Position numbers and translations under genes: made by a program | Source of the DNA: Durusdinium trenchii | Taxonomy: Eukaryota > Sar > Dinophyceae > Suessiales > Symbiodiniaceae | Length of the DNA stretch: 64,000 nt | Assembly: GCA_963970005.1 (NCBI GenBank) | Contig: CAXAMN010021112.1 | Span: 1,557,996-1,621,995 of the forward strand | Reading direction: 5' to 3' | The notes under the pieces: generated by a model | The model's input: only the letters and a program-made list of their open reading frames with translations | Told to the model about the DNA's origin: nothing | Databases searched by the model: none | Part shown: positions 22,201 through 30,665 of the stretch, in pieces | Layout of the letters: each line of letters starts with the position of its first letter | Numbering within the stretch: position 1 is the stretch's first letter

Positions 22201-24339
22201 CTCCTGCGCTGAACCGAAACAGAAAAAAACACCAAAACCACGAGCACACCCGAGCCCACCTGCCGGTCACACCCGAGCCACCTGCCGTTTTCTAACCGGG
22301 AGATTCCAGTCACACGTTCCGCACACGTTCCGTGCCGCCAGGCGCCGTGGTGGAACCTGAACGACCTTCAGGCGCCGTTCGGGTTCGACTCGCCTGCCGG
22401 GTGCCGAGGCACGAGCTTGATGGGGAGGTCCTTGCACATCGCCACATCGAGGCGTTCCGGGCGCTTGGCGTCCACGCCTGCACCCTTGAGGATCTTCATG
22501 ACCTATAGGGAGGGAGTGAGAGAAGAAGTGGGACGAACGAAGACAGTGAGTTGGCAGAAGGTGCAAGAATTGCGGATGCATGGATGAAAATGGTGAACCT
22601 ATACCAACACCCGACTCTACAGGTCTCCCAAATGGAGGTTTTTGCAGACTTAAAAGTTGGAGGTGGTGACCTGTTACTGTTGGGGGGTCCTGGTAGTGAT
22701 TTTTTTCAGGAACATTTGCCAATTTAGGACTTGAGACAACATCGATATAAATGTTGGATCAGTACAAAATTCATGTGGCGAAGGCAAATTCTCGCGAGGT
22801 CAGTTTGGCTCTTCTGACCTTCGCACTGGCTGACACCTTTGAAACATGAAGGAACCCTTCCACAGATGAGCAAACCAAACGAAATTTAAAAAAATAGTTG
22901 ATTGCAGCAACTCAAATGCTGTAGGCCATGTTCTCAGCACACTTTCCGTCCTGTCCAAAAAATGTGTTCGATTCGATTTTTTTAAAGCACCGGCTCCTTC
23001 CATCAAAACGACCAAACCCGGTTGCCTTTTCCAAAGATATGCATTGGTGTCTTAGTAGTTTATGTTTTTTTATTGTATGTTATGCGTTTGTTATATATAA
23101 TGGGTGTGTATGTGTGAGAATATGAACTTGAAGGAGCTATTGACGTCTTTGGGACATCTTTCAGGATTTGGACACTTAGACAACACCTGGATGTTTCATC
23201 AGCAGCTCTCTCAGAGTTCCCAACCCACGAAGTCTCCCTGAAAGCATCCATTAAATTTAATCAAACAACAAATCTGCCCATCCTCCCACCCTTCAAGTCT
23301 GGGAAGGCCCAGCATCTTCATGGATCCTGCAGCTGACTTGCAGCGAAAAAAATGCGTGAAGGTTCACGGCCCCAAAAATGTGCCCGAATCCCACCATTGA
23401 CCTGGTCATCCTACCAAACGACTTGGGTAGTATTGAATATCCCACGGATGACGGATTCCTCCTCCCCCTCCTCCTCCTTCACGATCTTGCATTCAGTAGA
23501 GTTTCAAGAGCGTTGAATCGTTCTTTGGGATGCCCACTTATCTGGCTGAGTTATAGCAATTCGTAGGTCCGTAGATCGATAGATCGAATTTTGTATTTCA
23601 AAATTGAGTTATATACTAAATCGCGTGAAATAACAAAATTAGTGTGACGTCACAGGGGAGAAGAAAGAATCAACCCAACAACCTAGGATTTACTACGAGA
23701 TATTACAAGTCAGGTACGGCGTGAGGTCCCTCACTTCACACGAAGCTTCAAAAGCGTGACGAAAAAACCTTGCAAAACAAAATGCCGTCCCCTCTCTTTT
23801 CACTCTTGCGGCATGCCCGCTTCCCTCCTGGCAACAGCTTCATGGGCTGGCTTGCAAGGTGGGAAATACATACTTGTTCAAGGAGCTAGGCTTTCTCCCG
23901 CAGTGATCGCGCTGAAGAACGCGCGTCTGGGATCGAAACGTCCCTTGGATCGATCCCTCCGTCATTTTCCACCTATACTCACCCATGCCAGGGGAGCCCG
24001 GCGTCTTGCAAACCAGCGTGAACTGAAAAATATGCAAGGCCTGGTTTGCAAGTGCTTGGCGTGGAAGTTGTTTAAAAAGTAAAAAACAAAGAAGGACCAC
24101 CCTGTCTTCAGAAACTAGGTCGACTTTTTAAGTGACGTCGGGTGACGTCGCTATAATTTAGACAGATTTATATGTTGTCTGCCACAACAGCACTTCCTGC
24201 AAAATGATCGTGCCTCGGACCTTCCTGGTCCCAGCCCAAAACCATGTCCACGGATGTCCACGGGCTCTCGGTACCGAGTCCTCCCCTTCTTTGGGACCGC
24301 GAAGAGCAGCGTGTCCTTTTCCATGACCCCCTGAGGCAT
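13207..24339 (-). CDS. HIS1: ATP phosphoribosyltransferase (HIS1/HisG family), split gene, 3' end not found
   Basis: Catalyses the first step of histidine biosynthesis: ATP plus PRPP gives phosphoribosyl-ATP and pyrophosphate. Ten minus-strand exons were traced by family motifs: 24339-24262, 22502-22413, 21302-21270, 20446-20390, 19157-19077, 16548-16477, 15907-15872, 14856-14809, 14161-14116 and 13243-13207. All acceptors are AG|G; donors are GT, GC or GA. Motifs in order: [75 protein letters not shown] (phosphate-binding loop) and ADVLETEA. About 190 codons are accounted for, against roughly 300 in fungal His1, so the C-terminal third is missing from my model. Introns run from about 0.57 to 2.5 kb. 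The motif set leaves little doubt about the family. Individual boundaries, above all exon 1-2 and 4-5, are less sure. Confidence 0.88.
13656..13742. repeat. (TGGA)n microsatellite inside a HIS1 3' region
   Basis: About 20 units of ATGG/TGGA with two interruptions. It lies between HIS1 exons 9 and 10. Its reading M-D-G-W is a repeat artefact, not a protein. Confidence 0.97.
14116..14161 (-). CDS. HIS1: HIS1 exon 9 (PRPP-binding loop)
   Basis: [15 protein letters not shown] plus one base. DLVETGTTM is the phosphate-binding loop of the family. CCCAG|G acceptor and a GCAG|GA donor. The leftover G plus the first GC of exon 10 makes the expected Gly codon. Confidence 0.9.
14809..14856 (-). CDS. 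HIS1: HIS1 exon 8 (SGSVEAA)
   Basis: 16 codons, [16 protein letters not shown], after GCCAG|G, with a GC donor after GAT. The G-S-(V)-E-x(6-7)-(A/G)D segment precedes the PRPP loop. Phase 0 joins it directly to exon 9. Confidence 0.87.
15872..15907 (-). CDS. HIS1: HIS1 exon 7 (small linker exon)
   Basis: A 12-codon exon, [12 protein letters not shown], between CATCAAG|G and a GA donor, phase 0 on both sides. It supplies about the number of residues missing between exons 6 and 8. It is chosen by fit of length and phase, so it is the weakest internal exon. Confidence 0.55.
16477..16548 (-). CDS. HIS1: HIS1 exon 6 (GKRIVTSFP)
   Basis: 24 codons, [19 protein letters not shown] and then DGLSQ, between a T-rich GGTCAG|G acceptor and a GA donor after GCAG. 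This corresponds to the conserved G-x-x-I-x-T-S(F/Y) strand. Confidence 0.87.
18009..18031. repeat. GGGCCCAAT hairpin
   Basis: Nine-bp perfect arms (GGGCCCAAT and ATTGGGCCC) around a 5-nt loop, in a HIS1 intron. The left arm plus loop (16 nt) recurs near 14325. Confidence 0.85.
19077..19157 (-). CDS. HIS1: HIS1 exon 5 (GIGKCKL)
   Basis: 27 codons between TTTGCAG|G and a GT donor (19076-19075). It reads [17 protein letters not shown] and then [10 protein letters not shown]. The length from the P to the following VGK fits the family exactly. Confidence 0.85.
20390..20446 (-). CDS. HIS1: HIS1 exon 4 (DIGISGSD)
   Basis: 19 codons, [19 protein letters not shown]: the (V/A)D-(L/I)-GI-(T/S)-G-x-D signature. 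CAG|G acceptor; GT donor GTGAGC at 20389. If the exon instead runs to a GC donor after 20366 it gains eight codons. The two options bracket the family's usual length here, so a micro-exon is also possible. Confidence 0.85.
20575..20750. mobile_element. 176-bp MITE-like element with 26-bp terminal inverted repeats
   Basis: The left end 20575-20600 and right end 20725-20750 are complementary at 23 of 26 positions and share the core CCAGTAACAGT. The interior has a (TA)n tract and no frame. It lies in the intron between HIS1 exons 3 and 4. A related shorter copy is at 50495-50594. No clear target-site duplication is visible, so the exact ends are uncertain. Confidence 0.75.
20645..20667. repeat. 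(TA)n microsatellite
   Basis: TA tract inside the MITE-like element. Comparable tracts lie at 8360-8377, 18738-18752, 40064-40081, 41089-41106, 54492-54507 and 56173-56190. Confidence 0.95.
21270..21302 (-). CDS. HIS1: HIS1 exon 3 (LPAADIP)
   Basis: An 11-codon exon, [11 protein letters not shown], between AAG|G and a GC donor. This is the highly conserved A-x-D-I-P segment. Phase 0 at both ends matches exons 2 and 4. Confidence 0.85.
22413..22502 (-). CDS. HIS1: HIS1 exon 2
   Basis: 30 codons between TAG|G and a GT donor (22412-22411), phase 0. It reads [20 protein letters not shown] and then [10 protein letters not shown], matching the helix and the R-L-D-(I/V)-A strand before the catalytic loop. 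Confidence 0.85.
24262..24339 (-). CDS. HIS1: HIS1 exon 1 (start, PKKGR)
   Basis: ATG at 24339, with a second in-frame ATG at 24324 just after a CAG that could take a trans-spliced leader. It reads …[12 protein letters not shown], the family's N-terminal strand and first substrate loop. The proposed GT donor after 24262 keeps phase 0 with exon 2, but it makes this loop about two residues longer than expected. A GA donor after GGGGAG (24283-24282), plus a micro-exon, is an alternative. Confidence 0.75.
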
Positions 24340-26923
24340 GAAACTCTTGTCCCATGGCCTTGGATGTGAAGCGCGAGCGGAGCGGAGCTTGCTTGGGAAC
24401 GAGGTTTGTACAGATCCGCGTTCTTGGCAACTTGAGAGACACTGATTTCACTGGTTTGATTGATGCGCAACAAGGTTTTCCAAACTGGCATGTCACAAGC
24501 TGGAAAAGGACGTTCGCCGCTCTGAAATATTCTTTTGCGGGTTGCTAATGATGCTGGATTGAGGATACACTCAAGGACCTGTTTCCCTCCAAATGGCTGC
24601 AGGATCATTCAACGATCCTTTGATCCGTCTGGGCGAACTCCCGCACCACGCTGGAGACCAACGGCTGAGTCATTGTTTTGCCGATTGGTGGTTTGCTCAC
24701 TTGAAAGATCTTAGTAGGTTCAATAATCCCCAAGTATTGGTTGAACAAAAAGATATCTGAAACCACCACCCAGGTAGGTGTTGCAGAATGGCTGTAAAAG
24801 CTCGTCCCGGAGCAAGCTAGCCCCCCAGCGGGAGGGATCAAGGTCCGGTCCTGGAGTTCCGAGCGGAATGCTTTGTCAATGTGGCTAAGCCAGGCAGTTC
24901 TGATACCAAGCAGAACAGAAGAAGCCGAACAGTTCTGCCAGCCATGTCGGAGAAATAGAGAAGGAGCTCCATCACCACCCCCCCCCAAACAGCAGCCTGT
25001 GCTTTGGACTGACTTGATCAGCCGGAGTGGCCCTATCGAGTCACGAAACATTGAGCAGCTAGTAGCCCTTGTTACTAGCGATGGCCTCCAACCTAGTAGC
25101 TTCTTGTTACTAGTAATCAGTAGCCTGAATGATGTGGAAGAAACTGGAAACATCTGATACACATCACATCTCATAATGGCATTACTATATACTGTATCCA
25201 ACACCTCCAGACTCCAACCTCCTGAGATTGTGTTTGGGGTGGGTGCCAGGAGGGTCTAACTACCGAACCTGAGGATGGGACAGGAGTTTTGAAGTCTACA
25301 CGAGCTGGGTCATAGTTCCAGACAGCTTCGTGGTCGACCGGCTCTCTTCCCAGCAGGGCACTGACCTTCCTCATACTTGGGCGAACCTCCACCACGGTAC
25401 CCGGCCATTGGCGGGCGCCTCAAAGCCCGTTGCTGTGGGAGCTGAAGAAAGAGGGGAGGGACACTCAGGCTCGTGGACTGAACGAAGAAAAATAGACCAA
25501 CACACTGACCTTGACCATGGAGGTCTCCCTTTTCCAAGAGTAAGTACAGTTTCCGTTTCATGAGATCAAAAGGATCTCGAAAGGGATTGAAAAAGGGCAT
25601 CATATCGATGAGGCACCACACTTGATTAAGGCATCCTAGATCCAACTACCTCTTCCAAACATGCACCTGCACACATGCACCGCACCCCGAAAACAGTACT
25701 TCTTCAGCTTCAGTTGGAGCCCTATAGAACTGTATCTTAGAACCCCTACGTTTCACCCCGCCAGTGTCCTCACATGGTTTCGTGGAAAATTCACAAGACT
25801 TCACCACCTTCGGTCCTAAATCGCTACCATGACCTCCGAAATCGGACGGCCCATGCAAGCAAACCGCGATCGGACGGCGCGCCTCCAGCGCCCACCGAGG
25901 CCGCTGCGGCCCCGTTCTTCGAGCGGCTCGGCTCCGTTCTTCGAGCGAACAACTGCGGGACGCCAAGAGCTTCCCAACTCAGTCGGGACCATGCCTGGGG
26001 TCATAGGTATCATGGGTGAGGTGAGGAGAACTCTGACATGACGGGACGCACGTGGAACATGGAATGCATCCACATGGATCCAAATACCCTCTGATTGGAG
26101 ACACTCTTATGTAAGTTTGGAGTGTCCAAGCATCTTCCGAGAAGGTATGTCAATCCCTAGGGATGGAAAGAGCCTGATTAAAGCCAGATTGGCCATGGTG
26201 AAATGACCAAATGGATTTTCCTAAGATCCATAGAACTATGCTAGTCACCAGAAGGAAAGATGGATGAGTTCGACCACGAGTCGGCAAAAATTCACTTCCG
26301 AACGATCAGAACTGTCTTAAATCAATCCGGTCAGGTCGACCACATGTTACTCTTCAGTTGATCATTTTACCTACATGGCTCACGTCCTGTTTGGAGGAGA
26401 CTGGACCTGGGGTCGAGAAGAGACCTGAAGAGAAGAGGTTCTTACATGTTTCTTCAGTGTTTGGACTGGGTCTCGATCTCCGTCACCCGCGCCCTATGGC
26501 CATCAGCCATCAGCCATCGGCCTTCAAGCATCGGCTGTAGTTCTCGAGAAGGTCCTGGACCGGGTACCAAACCGCGTTTGCGGGCTTGCGGATGCGCGGT
26601 TTTCGGTCGACGCCAATGAGTGTGTTACACCAACTCAATAGGGGATGTGTGACAGTTGTTGGAATGTGACAGAAACAACATGAAATCAGGAATGGTCATC
26701 GTCATATATGATTGACCATCTTCTGCATTTCTACTTGAAAGCCAGCTGGATAAAGAAAATATAATCCACAAATAATCACAAATAGGCCAAAACGGAACTT
26801 TGGAACTTCCAAATCCCAAATCGAAATATATAAGTACACGGGTTTCAAAGGTTTGATGGTACTGGCACCCCATCCATGTCTGATGGAGGTTCCTTCACCG
26901 ACGGGGGTTGTGACAATCATATA
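24340..26923. other. Upstream of HIS1; no supported gene
   Basis: Holds repeat fragments at 25.06-25.12, 25.23-25.26 and 26.1-26.16 kb. Minus-strand frames at 24.6-25.2 and 25.8-26.0 kb have coding-like stretches (for example VVREFAQTDQRIVE at about 24605-24650), but no family or consistent exon chain was found. Confidence 0.45.
26100..26160. repeat. Partial, rearranged copy of the CCCTAGGG element
   Basis: The right part (AGAAGGTATGT…ATCCCTAGGG) matches the right arm of copy A. The preceding GGAGACACTCTTATGTAAGT matches the reverse complement of copy A's spacer. The copy is therefore internally inverted or recombined. Confidence 0.65.
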
Positions 26924-27015
26924 CCCTAGGGCTCCAAGTACCTCCTCAGAAGGTGTTTGGACCCTCCTGGCACCCACCCCAAACACCTTCTCAGAAGGTA
27001 CTTGGAGCCCTAGGG
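26924..27015. repeat. Inverted-repeat element with CCCTAGGG ends (copy B)
   Basis: Two 37-nt arms (26924-26960 and 26979-27015) pair at about 35 positions around an 18-nt spacer. Ends and internal ACCTTCTSAGAAGGT palindrome are as in copy A at 1570. Its spacer plus arm edge (GTGTTTGG…) recurs in reverse orientation at 25230-25256. Confidence 0.88.
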
Positions 27016-27408
27016 ATAGGCAAGACATGGAACAGCAAATTCCATCAACACGACTTGAAAGGATTGACACGACGAGCGCATCAGCACCGGGAGCTGGTAA
27101 ATCTGTCTTTTTTTTTTCCGGTTGACCTGGTTGAGCCCAAATGACTGTTGGGATGTGTTCCACGGTTCCAGGGGCAGGGCAGGGTTAGGGCGAGTGGGGC
27201 AAGCAGGGCGAGAGGGCTTAGAAGTCTGTATCTTCGATGGACGCGCAGGAGATACAGACATTTGGGCAAGTGGTGCAAGTACGTCTGAGATAGGACGGGC
27301 TAGTGGTGCCAATTGGGGCTTCACCGGCAAGAGAGACATGCTCGGAAGGACTTGTGCACTTCGTGACTCCAAGATCGCACGCCGAGCACGGCAGATGAGT
27401 GGCATCAC
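27010..27408 (-). CDS. Proline-rich minus-strand ORF, unrecognised
   Basis: 132-codon frame. Its central part is Pro/Ala/Ser-rich (PLARPISDVLAPLAQMSVSP and on), with Lys and Arg. Low complexity makes it hard to judge. It could be part of an exon of the gene that also owns 27657-27725. The first codons overlap the CCCTAGGG element. Confidence 0.22.
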   Translation of the reverse strand: MMPLICRARRAILESRSAQVLPSMSLLPVKPQLAPLARPISDVLAPLAQMSVSPARPSKIQTSKPSRPACPTRPNPALPLEPWNTSQQSFGLNQVNRKKKRQIYQLPVLMRSSCQSFQVVLMEFAVPCLAYP

Positions 27409-27656
27409 TGAGACGCCGAATCCTTCGGTCGCGACAACGGTCGCAGCACGTTGCGGTCGTTGGCCGACACCGGTGGGCTCCGCGTCCGGCAGGTCCGATG
27501 CGTATCCAGATGCCTACAGGCCTGAAGCAGGAAGAGCCCGGGCCTCCATCCTTTTGCATTCTGGTTGAAAATGGACACCGGCCCTCCGCCACCGTTTCTA
27601 GGTCATCATCGACCGGTCGTTCCCTGATGCATACATCGTTCAGGCGCCCCCCCAAC

Positions 27657-27725
27657 GGATGAAGCGGGCGGTTCCTCATGAAGCTTCTTCTCGCCCATGC
27701 CCCGCTTCACCGCATGCTCTTTGAC
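27657..27725 (-). CDS. Exon-like segment, unrecognised
   Basis: 23 codons after a strong CTCTCAG|G acceptor, to a GT donor, phase 0 at both ends. It reads VKEHAVKRGMGEKKLHEEPP and then ASS. Charged and non-repetitive, with no family match. Confidence 0.38.
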
Positions 27726-29215
27726 CTGAGAGGACCGAAGGATCCGGCCGTTGCAGTCCAAGGAGTTTCTAAAAGAAGGTGCATTCATATTGTTGCAGCG
27801 GAATTTGCCACGAATCATCAAGAATCAGCTGATGAAAGAACAGTGATCCATAAATCCACATTTTATGCTACACATGTCACGCTGTCACGGGTCTAGTTTC
27901 CAGCTTTTGTGATGTTTCAGGACTCAGTGATTCTCTTCAGCCGGACCTTCCAATGCTGACTGAAGCCTTCCTCCAATGCACCAGTCTTCCCCTTGAGCTA
28001 ACCATGTTTCTTGTAGAAACACTTCTGGCTGGTTTTAGTCGGGGACTTTCCGAGACGATGATATATTATATACAAAGAGTTTGTATGCAATCTACAAATG
28101 GTGTAATATACAATAATATACAGATATATACACAACACATTTTTGGGACTTTCGAGCTATCCGATATACAACACACACACACACAAACAGGTCAATTTGA
28201 AGTATATATGCCACTAAATAGCCATTGACGGCTTGTCACCAGCTGTTTGTCACCTTGAATTCAATGAGACTTGTTGCCACCAGCCACTTGTCCAAGCGGC
28301 GAATTCAAGAGACAAGTCATGAAGTCTCACGAGCTGCTCATCACCTGCCATGGAAACCACAACACTGTGGGTCTTGTGGCAAAATGAATGAACAATCGAG
28401 CCTCGCAAAACCGTGACCTGTCACAGAAAAATACCCAAGATAAGGGGCTTTCTGAACTCGAGACGACCATTAGACAGGTTCTCTTTCCATAGCAATCCAG
28501 CCCCTAGTTCGATGAATCTCCAGAAGTTCAACCAAAACCCTGGCCACAAAGCGGGACCCTTGTTCTTCCACCCGGGACGTCCCTTGTCCGCGCACGCAGA
28601 AACACGCCGACACGCCCAGGGAACTGATTTAAACAAGCTCCGGTCATGCCTGGTCCCAATCGTTGGTCTTGGATTTGCTCACGGAGCCGCGGGGGAAAAC
28701 AATTCTATTCCCCATGCCAGGCGATTCACCCCAGCTCGGCAAAATAAACCGAAAAGCCTTAAAGCAAAGAACCAGTTTAGTTAGTAGGGGCGCTTGCGGG
28801 GGGGTAGGGAGGGCCCGCGACGTCACCCGCGTGTCTCTCTACGACCCGTTGGCCGCGTTGGCCGGGTGGGTGGGATCAGCCCCGATGGAAAAGAGCTTAC
28901 CATGGCCGAAGGCAGAATCACTTGGGCTGTCCAGAGGCGTGGGGAAACGAACGAAGAAAGATCCCTCGGAGACTTGATGGAGTGAAAAGACCACGGGGAG
29001 AAGTGCACTTAGTGCACGTTTCTGATTGAGATTGGCGTAAACCCCGCCTTCCGAAAACCATGCAAATAAGCAAATAACATGATCATACATCATCATGATA
29101 TCCCTATTGATCCCTAACAATCCCCTATAGCAGCACCTTCAAAGGGGCGAGATCCCTAAGTAGTATAGGGTATTAGTCCATTGTACACTCAGACAGGATG
29201 CTCCAGCTCAACCCG
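27726..29215. other. No supported gene
   Basis: AT-rich tracts at 28.05-28.2 kb, and a GC-rich patch at 28.55-28.9 kb that is open on both strands without recognisable motifs. Confidence 0.45.
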
Positions 29216-29216
29216 T

Positions 29217-29335
29217 GTCGTCGAGCCGAACCGTGGCGCAGCGGCCTGAGCTCTCCATGCCTTGACGAATCGGCACCAGCTTGGTGGTGGACCGATTCGC
29301 TGTCGAAGCGAGAAGGGGATTCGACCCATCACGGA
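29217..29335 (+). other. tRNA-like / SINE-head candidate
   Basis: An A-box-like TGGCGCAGCGGCCTGAG (29234-29250) and a B-box-like GGGATTCGACCC (about 29316-29327) flank a hairpin CGAATCGG…CCGATTCG (29266-29273 with 29292-29299). Acceptor and T stems do not close as in a real tRNA, so at best this is a decayed tRNA-derived SINE head. Confidence 0.3.
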
Positions 29336-29367
29336 AACATAAGCACCAGAGCAAAACCAGCAAGATT

Positions 29368-29384
29368 GGGTTTAGGGTTTAGGG
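29368..29384 (+). repeat. Interstitial telomere-type repeat (TTTAGGG)
   Basis: GGGTTTAGGGTTTAGGG: two and a half units of the plant/alveolate-type telomere repeat, isolated in unique sequence. Confidence 0.85.
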
Positions 29385-30607
29385 TTGTCCGTGCACCGGC
29401 AGGTCGGACTACCTGGCAGGTCGGGGCTCATGGGAGGTGTTGGGTTCATCCTATCTTTGGCCAATTGGGGGGATTTCTGTGATGGATCCGTGGACCGACG
29501 ACGCGGTCGGATTGCTTCTCTGATTCCCTCTTTCCGGATCATTTGCCGTCGATGATTGGTTTTCAGATGGTTTAAGGGACATAGGTGAACCATGATATGT
29601 CCCTTAAAGCATGGTAGGGACATAGGTAAACTTCTGGTACCAACGATGGATCTTCCATACTTAGTAGGATTCTTTGGGATGTAATTCTTCTCTGTGAAAG
29701 AAGTGCTCTGCAAACTCCAAACTTTCATGGTATGTTTGAATCCGGTCCGAAGGTCCGACGTACGGTTTTGTCAAGCAAGACGCAGCTCTTTTTTGACGGA
29801 TCGCTTTTCTGGCGGTGTCTTCCAGAGACGAAGGATCCAAACGGATTTCAGACATCGAATCTGCTGTGCCATCAACTGTTGACGCTGTTCAGTCGAATCA
29901 GTCACGCTTCTTCGAGCAAAATACCATGAAAACACCTGCTTCTTCGGATGGACCTTCGATGAGCCTTTTGCAGACATGAACAACAGGGCCTTGTATACTT
30001 TGTGTTTGGTCTGATCCACTGACGGAAATCGTATTTTCTACTCTAACTTAAGCTCAAACCTACCCTTTTCCACCAACACCTCCTACCAGCTTCTCATCAT
30101 TGAACACCTCCTCACCTCCACGTTCACCACCCAAACTCACCCAACAAACCTCCCCTGTCTTCGCTGTTGACATCCTCCATCCAGGCCACCAAGAAGGTGT
30201 AATCGTTCCAACTCCTTCAAAGCTTCAAGGTCACGCCCAGCAAAAATGTTGCCTCGGCGAACATGCCGTGACGAAAGATGAGGAAGAGTGAGTTCCACCG
30301 TATGCACAACGAATAGAATCAACAGGAGGATACTGTTCTCAAGGACCAAATGTCCAAATCTGACAGAAGTGGAGTGACGCTCAGTAGGAGTGACACAACC
30401 AGCGAATGGCAAGTAGGAGTGACGCTGGCAAACATCACCGATGGTTTCAGTCGCTTCAGAGTAGATTGTCATCATTTCTGCCCCTCAACATGATTCCATG
30501 CGGGGATCCAAGTGTGAAAACCGCCTCAATGCGCTGCTGCAGACCAAAACGACCATGGATGCCAGCTGGTGTGTGCCCAATCGCAGCAGGGCCCGGGCGC
30601 AAGGCGC

Positions 30608-30665
30608 CTACGGGAAGAAGCACGTCGTCGGGAAAGACTGCCAGATCCAAATAGAGCTCGAGCTC
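30608..30665 (-). CDS. NB-ARC exon: winged-helix start
   Basis: After GCACAG|G: ELELYLDLAVFPDDVLLPV, the (Y/F)-x-x-L-A-(V/F)-F-P-x-D-x-x-(V/I)-P pattern that opens the ARC2/winged-helix region. End at 30608 (G|GC) or 30612 (GT). Confidence 0.78.

Noticed and set aside
24605..25204. 199-codon minus-strand frame
   Set aside because: Mixed text with no motif over its length; at most its last ~20 codons look coding.
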